A stretch of 6,675 nucleotides of DNA from JAFGLP01 sp050014895 (lineage in GTDB: Bacteria > Chloroflexota > Dehalococcoidia > GIF9 > UBA5629): contig JBEKCL010000218.1 of assembly GCA_050014895.1 (NCBI GenBank), positions 1-6,675 of the forward strand. The letters are read 5' to 3'. The translations under genes were made by a program, and so were the position numbers. Every line of letters starts with the position of its first letter. Within the stretch, counting starts at the first letter, position 1. This document shows, piece after piece, positions 5,796 through 6,675 of this stretch. The notes beneath the pieces are model-generated. The model did no database searches, was not told the DNA's origin, and worked only from the letters and a program-made list of their open reading frames with translations.

Positions 5796-6509
5796 ATGGA
5801 TGCTGTGCTTCAATATCTTGCCACCGGCATTATGGTTGGGAGCATTTATGGTCTAATAGCTTTAAGTATAGTGCTTATTTGTAAAGCCACCGGGGTTTTC
5901 AATTTTGCCGTTGGGCAGTTCGTAATGCTAGGCGGATTTATCTACTATGCGTTGGCGAACCAGCTTGGACTTAACGTATGGATCAGTTTTCCCCTGTCGC
6001 TTGTGATAGCCTTCGTAGTAGGGGCTCTTGCTAATCGACTGACTATGCAGCCGCTGATCGGCCAGCCTATAGGCACACAGATGATGGTCACGTTAGCACT
6101 AGTATCGTTTATTAACGGAATTACCTTGGTCATATGGGGAGGAAACGTGCAAGTAATAAGCAATTTCTTCCCAGGTGATTTTGTATCTATAGGTAACACA
6201 ACTTTTTCCACTATTCTCATAGGTGCATTCATAGTCACAATTTTGGTTATTGGAGCGTTTGCACTTTTTTTCCAGAAGTCTAAATACGGCCTGGCAATGA
6301 GGGCCACCGCAGAAAGTCACAAGGTAGCCCAGGCCCGAGGTATTAACGTCAGGGTGATCTTCACATTGACATGGGCATTATCGGCGTTAATAGCGGCCGT
6401 TGCCGGCATATTTCTCGGCATGAAGGAAGACCGCCATCATGACGTACTTGGTTTTCCCTCGTGTTGGACCAGCAAGTTCAAGAGACCGCAGCCATTCCTC
6501 GACCGCTAG
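5796..6509 (+). CDS. livH: LIV-type ABC permease (LivH-like), 3' end lost at a junction
   Basis: Integral inner-membrane subunit of the HAAT-family importer whose ATPase is encoded upstream. Residues 1-208 are a good LivH: an opening with GSIYGLIALSIVLI (15-28), the conserved KATGVFNFAVGQF (30-42), predicted membrane helices near 10-30, 35-55, 62-82, 94-115, 138-160 and 188-208, and the cytoplasmic coupling region with MRATAESHKVAQARGINVR (168-186). The family continues for about 80 more residues, with two or more helices. Here, after GIFLG (204-208, base 6419), the frame runs into 29 polar, Cys/His/Arg-containing residues unrelated to LivH and stops at 6507-6509. Those 29 residues are the antisense of an integrase gene. 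The real homologous part is 5796-6419 or so. The product is presumably non-functional unless the junction is an assembly error. The start is firm: good ribosome binding site, 8 bp after the ligase. Confidence 0.85.
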   Translation: MDAVLQYLATGIMVGSIYGLIALSIVLICKATGVFNFAVGQFVMLGGFIYYALANQLGLNVWISFPLSLVIAFVVGALANRLTMQPLIGQPIGTQMMVTLALVSFINGITLVIWGGNVQVISNFFPGDFVSIGNTTFSTILIGAFIVTILVIGAFALFFQKSKYGLAMRATAESHKVAQARGINVRVIFTLTWALSALIAAVAGIFLGMKEDRHHDVLGFPSCWTSKFKRPQPFLDR

Positions 6510-6675
6510 ACCCTTGATGTCTACGGCGAACTGATCACCCCACCGGGGCAGCAGGTAATCATCAATTATGTGTCGGTAGCAGTACTGCGTGGTGTGGGCC
6601 AGCTTACGGAAGGTGTCGCCGTTCAAATAAAATTCCGCAATCTGGCGGAACCGGAGTTTATCACCGCTCCGGGGC
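6387..6675 (-). CDS. Tyrosine recombinase (phage-type integrase) fragment, core-binding domain
   Basis: The minus-strand frame is open from the window end to a TAA at 6387-6389 (95 codons seen), and its true start lies beyond base 6675. The readable part is the SAM-like N-terminal core-binding domain of a site-specific tyrosine recombinase, which grips the DNA around the crossover site. Counting from the first full codon in the window: FRQIAEFYL (9-17), an HTTQYCYRHIIDDYLLPRWGD stretch (27-47) with the typical LPRWG turn, VEEWLRSLEL (58-67) and TRGKTKYVMMAVFLHA (71-86). The catalytic domain with the R-H-R-Y residues would follow but is absent: after about residue 87 the frame enters the antisense of livH and stops. 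The pattern resembles integrases common in soil acidobacterial genomes (recollection, not a search). It is a non-functional remnant as seen here, or one side of a chimeric contig. Confidence 0.8.
   Translation of the reverse strand, partial: PRSGDKLRFRQIAEFYLNGDTFRKLAHTTQYCYRHIIDDYLLPRWGDQFAVDIKGLAVEEWLRSLELAGPTRGKTKYVMMAVFLHAEKYAGNGRY
6415..6425. other. Junction between the livH fragment and the integrase fragment
   Basis: On the + strand, LivH homology ends at about 6419 (GIFLG). On the minus strand, integrase homology runs through VFLHA, whose His-Ala codons are 6422-6417. The two homologies therefore meet, or overlap by a few bases, at GGCATG (6417-6422). No terminal inverted repeat, target duplication or att-like repeat is visible around the point. 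GC is about 56% over 6481-6675 against about 49% at 5881-6000 in livH, a modest shift. Confidence 0.75.

Noticed and set aside
5945..6307. 120-codon open frame on the minus strand opposite livH
   Set aside because: It lies wholly antisense to strong LivH homology and its translation shows no recognisable family; it is a by-product of the permease codon pattern.
6423..6509. C-terminal 29 residues of the livH frame as a novel domain
   Set aside because: The same bases encode a well-matching integrase segment on the other strand, so this tail is read-through into foreign sequence.

Overview
This window looks like accessory catabolic DNA from a bacterium with mid-40s % GC. An acyl-CoA dehydrogenase-type enzyme, a LIV-type (branched-chain amino-acid/HAAT) ABC importer and a long-chain type acyl-CoA ligase lie in one block. 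That mix is common in uncultured or anaerobic Desulfobacterota ('Deltaproteobacteria') and related carboxylic-acid degraders. The assignment is an inference from gene content only; no rRNA or tRNA anchors the taxonomy.

Layout: every gene from base 1 to about 6419 is on the + strand, with gaps of 8-70 bp or a 4-bp overlap, so it reads as one operon. In order: (1) the C-terminal part of a 3-hydroxyacyl-CoA dehydrogenase, cut by the window edge; (2) a small antibiotic-biosynthesis-monooxygenase (ABM/YgiN-like) protein; (3) a second, 70-aa copy of it that has lost about 30 central residues; (4) a 425-aa nitroreductase-fold-like protein; (5) a small Cys-rich protein resembling the L-2-amino-thiazoline-4-carboxylic acid (ATC) hydrolase family; (6) a LivG-type ATPase; (7) a 634-aa AMP-forming acyl-CoA ligase that overlaps livG by ATGA; (8) the first ~208 residues of a LivH-type permease.

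At about 6417-6422 the LivH homology stops abruptly. From there to the window end the minus strand encodes the N-terminal, core-binding part of a tyrosine recombinase (phage-type integrase), which is itself cut at the same point. Both genes are broken at one junction with only a few bases of shared sequence. A rearrangement (or a metagenome assembly chimera) explains this better than clean insertion of a whole element.

Proposed joint role (inference): the LIV-type importer takes up an organic acid, the ligase made from the same mRNA traps it as a CoA thioester, the dehydrogenase acts in a beta-oxidation-like sequence, and the ABM, nitroreductase-like and ATC-hydrolase-like proteins do substrate-specific redox or ring chemistry. 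The substrate is unknown. The truncated permease means the transporter is not complete in this window.
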